This document shows, piece after piece, positions 5,704 to 7,807 of a stretch of DNA of 7,807 bases. Below the pieces are notes generated by a model. That model was not told the origin of the DNA. It saw only the letters and a list, made by a program, of their open reading frames with translations, and searched no databases. Each line of letters opens with the position of its first letter. Position 1 is the stretch's first letter. The position numbers and the translations under genes were made by a program. This DNA is from Porticoccaceae bacterium UBA1989 (lineage in GTDB: Bacteria; Pseudomonadota; Gammaproteobacteria; Pseudomonadales; Porticoccaceae), in assembly GCA_002335945.1 (NCBI GenBank), contig DDDD01000085.1:1-7807 (forward strand), in the 5' to 3' direction.

Positions 5704-6621
5704 ATGAACAATCCAGTGCTGCCAGACTCGCCAGCTCCCAAGCAGGTACTGGCACGCCATGGAAAATCATTCTACTGGGCCAGTAAATTTCTCGGCATAG
5801 AACTCGCCGACCGCGCAGCAAGACTCTATCAATTTTGCCGCTACGTGGACGATTTAGCCGACGGTGATCTTCCCGACCGCCAAGAATCCCTTGAAGACAT
5901 TCGCGCCCGGCTAGCAGGTAAAGAACTTGCCGCTGGACCAGAAATTGAAGCCTTTATCGCGCTAGCCAACAGCAATAATATTCCCCTCAGTGCCGCATCA
6001 GAGTTACTCGATGGTATGCTCAGCGACCAAAACCCCACCGCCGTTGCCGACGAAGCCGAGTTGTTGCGCTACTGTCACGCCGTGGCAGGCACCGTGGGCC
6101 TGATGATGTGCCGCGTACTTAACTGCGAAGAACCCCGTGCCGACAGCTTTGCCATTGATTTAGGGGTTGCCATGCAGCTTACCAATATCTCTCGGGATGT
6201 ATTGGAAGACGCCAAGATGGGGCGGCGTTATCTCCCCGCTAGCTGGGCAAACTTTACTCCGGCACAGATTGCTAAAGCAGGATTGGGAGATGAGGACACT
6301 GACTGCCGTGAGCAAGTAGCACATGGTATAGCCCGCCTGTTAGATTTATCAGAGCAGTACTATGCCAGTGCACTGCTCGGCATTCGCCTATTACCCTTTC
6401 GCTCAAGACTCTCCATTGCCATAGCACTGCGTGTCTATCGCCAAATTGGCTGGGTACTGAGGCGCCGAAACCTAGCCTGGTGGCAGGGCCGAGTCATGGT
6501 AACCGGCGGGGAAAAAGCACTGCTTAGTCTGCGCAGTCTGGCGGATTTACGTCCAAAAAAAGTACCACCACACCGTACTCAGCTGCATCAGCACCTACAG
6601 GGGTTAGCCGGTGTCCAGTAA
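5704..6621 (+). CDS. crtB: Phytoene synthase
   Basis: 305 residues; joins two GGPP molecules into phytoene. Squalene/phytoene synthase family, cytoplasmic or peripheral to the membrane. The two Asp-rich Mg-diphosphate sites are clear: YVDDLAD (D49-D50...D53) within LYQFCRYVDDLADG, and NISRDVLEDAKMGRRYLP with D165...D169. YCHAVAGTVGLMM at 123-135 is the conserved helix between them. The ATG follows the crtI TAG without a gap; a GGGGGG run at 5694-5699 may act as its ribosome site, and coupling to crtI is likely. Its last 11 bases overlap crtY. Length is typical for the family and no key residue is missing. Confidence 0.96.
   Translation: MNNPVLPDSPAPKQVLARHGKSFYWASKFLGIELADRAARLYQFCRYVDDLADGDLPDRQESLEDIRARLAGKELAAGPEIEAFIALANSNNIPLSAASELLDGMLSDQNPTAVADEAELLRYCHAVAGTVGLMMCRVLNCEEPRADSFAIDLGVAMQLTNISRDVLEDAKMGRRYLPASWANFTPAQIAKAGLGDEDTDCREQVAHGIARLLDLSEQYYASALLGIRLLPFRSRLSIAIALRVYRQIGWVLRRRNLAWWQGRVMVTGGEKALLSLRSLADLRPKKVPPHRTQLHQHLQGLAGVQ
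6599..6603 (+). promoter_or_regulatory. Shine-Dalgarno that sets the crtY GTG start
   Basis: AGGGG inside the 3' end of crtB, 7 bases before GTG at 6611. It supports the GTG start and re-initiation after crtB. Confidence 0.55.
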
Positions 6622-7729
6622 TCCTATAGAACTGGATATCGCCATTATTGGTGGCGGCAGCGCAGGGATGGCTTTGGCCTCCAAGCTAGACAATCTGTCC
6701 GCCGCCGTATTCGAACCTAAGACTGCAGCAGAACGAGACTGCAGCTGGGCGCTGTGGGCGCAACCCGAGCAATTGGAACAACTCAGCCCCGCCATTAGAG
6801 GCAGCTGGGACAAATGGCGTCTAATTGATCACGGTGGCGAAGTTATCCACCAAAGTAATGAATATCGCTATACCAGCCTTAGCTCAGGGCAATATTTACA
6901 GCACTGCGAAGCCAGCTTAAAAGATTCCGTTAGCCTTGTAAGAGCTGCCGTTGACGATCTGGCAGCAGAGGAAAACGGCGGGCAATTTAACGCCGATGGG
7001 CAAGCCTACAAGGCCAACACCATCTACGATAGCCGGCCCCCAATAATGGGCGACAACAGCCTGCGTCAGCACTTTATTGGCTGGGAAATAAGCACCACCG
7101 ACCCCATAACCGATGCCGATATCGCCACATTGATGGATTTTCGCGTCGACCAGTCTCGCGGCCTGCACTTTATCTATGTACTGCCCTACTCCGATCGCCA
7201 TCTACTCGTAGAATCGACCATGATTTCAAACCAGCTCGAAGATAAAGACTGGTACCGCAATGCCATCAGTCAGTGGCTCGCCGACCGCAACATACAGATA
7301 CAGTCTCAGCTGCGAGAAGAATATGGCGTGATTCCCATGGCAGCAGTGCAACCCCAGAATACTCAGGTGGCTAATATTGGCGCGGCGGGCGGTTCTGTGC
7401 GACTGTCTTCAGGCTACGCATTCAGTACGATTCAAGCCCAGATGGCGACACTGGCAGAGGTCATAAATACCGGTAAGCGCGAGGTACCTGCAGCCTTTTC
7501 GAGACGCCTAATCTTTATGGATAAGGTATTTAATCGGGCTCTTAATAGCCAACCAGATCGTGGCGTGGGTTTATTTATGGGGACGGGTAAGGCGCTAAAT
7601 GCTGAACAATTTGCGCGGTTTATGCTCGGCAGTGCTGGCGTTATGGAATGGGCAAAAGTCATTATGGCCATGCCCAAATGGGCCTTTATAGAGGCAGCTG
7701 TGACCCAGCTCTTTAGTCGCCATGACTAG
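6611..7729 (+). CDS. crtY: Lycopene beta-cyclase (CrtY type)
   Basis: 372 residues from GTG, close to the usual CrtY size (about 380). Cyclises both ends of lycopene to give beta-carotene; flavoprotein acting at the membrane. Motifs: DIAIIGGGSAG at 9-19 (FAD binding), YDSRPP with D140-S-R-P143 (CrtY has FDSR here), GWE at 157-159, FIYVLPYSDRHLLVE (the strand region of the cyclase family), GVIPM ending at 243, and GAAGG at 257-261 followed by VRLSSGYAF. The GxGxxG-like motif begins only about 14 residues from the start, which supports GTG 6611. It overlaps crtB by 11 bases and blh by 8 bases. A bicyclic product is expected because the downstream Blh cleaves beta-carotene. Confidence 0.95.
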   Translation: MSSNPIELDIAIIGGGSAGMALASKLDNLSAAVFEPKTAAERDCSWALWAQPEQLEQLSPAIRGSWDKWRLIDHGGEVIHQSNEYRYTSLSSGQYLQHCEASLKDSVSLVRAAVDDLAAEENGGQFNADGQAYKANTIYDSRPPIMGDNSLRQHFIGWEISTTDPITDADIATLMDFRVDQSRGLHFIYVLPYSDRHLLVESTMISNQLEDKDWYRNAISQWLADRNIQIQSQLREEYGVIPMAAVQPQNTQVANIGAAGGSVRLSSGYAFSTIQAQMATLAEVINTGKREVPAAFSRRLIFMDKVFNRALNSQPDRGVGLFMGTGKALNAEQFARFMLGSAGVMEWAKVIMAMPKWAFIEAAVTQLFSRHD

Positions 7730-7807
7730 CTGGGATCTAGCCGCCATTGCAGCGGTAATGCTTTTTGGGGTGCCTCATGGCGGCCTAGATGGCGCAGTGG
7801 CGCGACG
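7722..7807 (+). CDS. blh: Beta-carotene 15,15'-dioxygenase (Brp/Blh family), N-terminal fragment
   Basis: Only the first 28 residues are present; the gene continues past the right edge (family members are about 270-300 residues with several membrane helices). Blh cleaves beta-carotene centrally into two retinals, the proteorhodopsin chromophore, in the membrane. The fragment holds the family signature GVPHGGLDGAVAR, with H19 matching the first iron-binding His of characterised marine Blh (about residue 21). ATG at 7722 overlaps the crtY stop by 8 bases; no clear Shine-Dalgarno is seen, so translational coupling is likely. The short segment limits certainty, but the motif and the place after crtY make the call firm. 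Confidence 0.92.
   Translation, partial: MTSWDLAAIAAVMLFGVPHGGLDGAVAR

Noticed and set aside
1..7807. CRISPR arrays, insertion sequences, tRNA or rRNA genes
   Set aside because: No spaced direct repeats, transposase motifs, terminal inverted repeats or RNA gene signatures were seen by eye.

Overview
The window is most likely from the genome of a marine proteorhodopsin-bearing gammaproteobacterium. The resemblance to the SAR92 group is an inference from gene content and protein style, not a database result. Base composition is moderate. The core is a light-harvesting cassette on the + strand: a green-type proteorhodopsin gene, then crtE, crtI, crtB, crtY and the first 86 bases of blh, which runs off the right edge. 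Together these would make the retinal chromophore: prenyl diphosphates to GGPP (CrtE), phytoene (CrtB), lycopene (CrtI), beta-carotene (CrtY), then cleavage to retinal (Blh). The retinal binds the opsin lysine and gives a light-driven proton pump in the inner membrane.

Left part (1-960): the C-terminal ~293 residues of an iron-sulfur photolyase of the bacterial (6-4)/PhrB class, cut off by the left edge, then a 76-base gap that ends in a convergent gene. Next (961-2184, minus strand): an apparently exported serine hydrolase of the beta-lactamase/NylB-like fold, substrate unknown. It is transcribed away from proteorhodopsin.

The 265-base divergent gap (2185-2449) holds the regulatory material: a sigma70-like promoter candidate facing proteorhodopsin, a second isolated TATAAA, a perfect 12-base palindrome, and a 12-pair imperfect hairpin that contains an 8-codon ORF with a good Shine-Dalgarno sequence. 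These leader elements are the least expected part of the window. Proteorhodopsin is followed by a strong 12-pair hairpin with no proper U-tract. This suggests that most transcripts end or are processed there and only some continue into the carotenoid genes.

The five genes crtE to blh overlap or abut (4-base overlap, 0-base junction, 11-base and 8-base overlaps), so they form one translationally coupled operon. Proteorhodopsin uses more T-ending codons than the crt genes, as expected for a highly expressed gene. The gene system itself is a known type; I found no evidence of a wholly new enzyme system here. The novelty candidates are regulatory (the leader) and small active-site variations (CrtE second Asp-rich motif).
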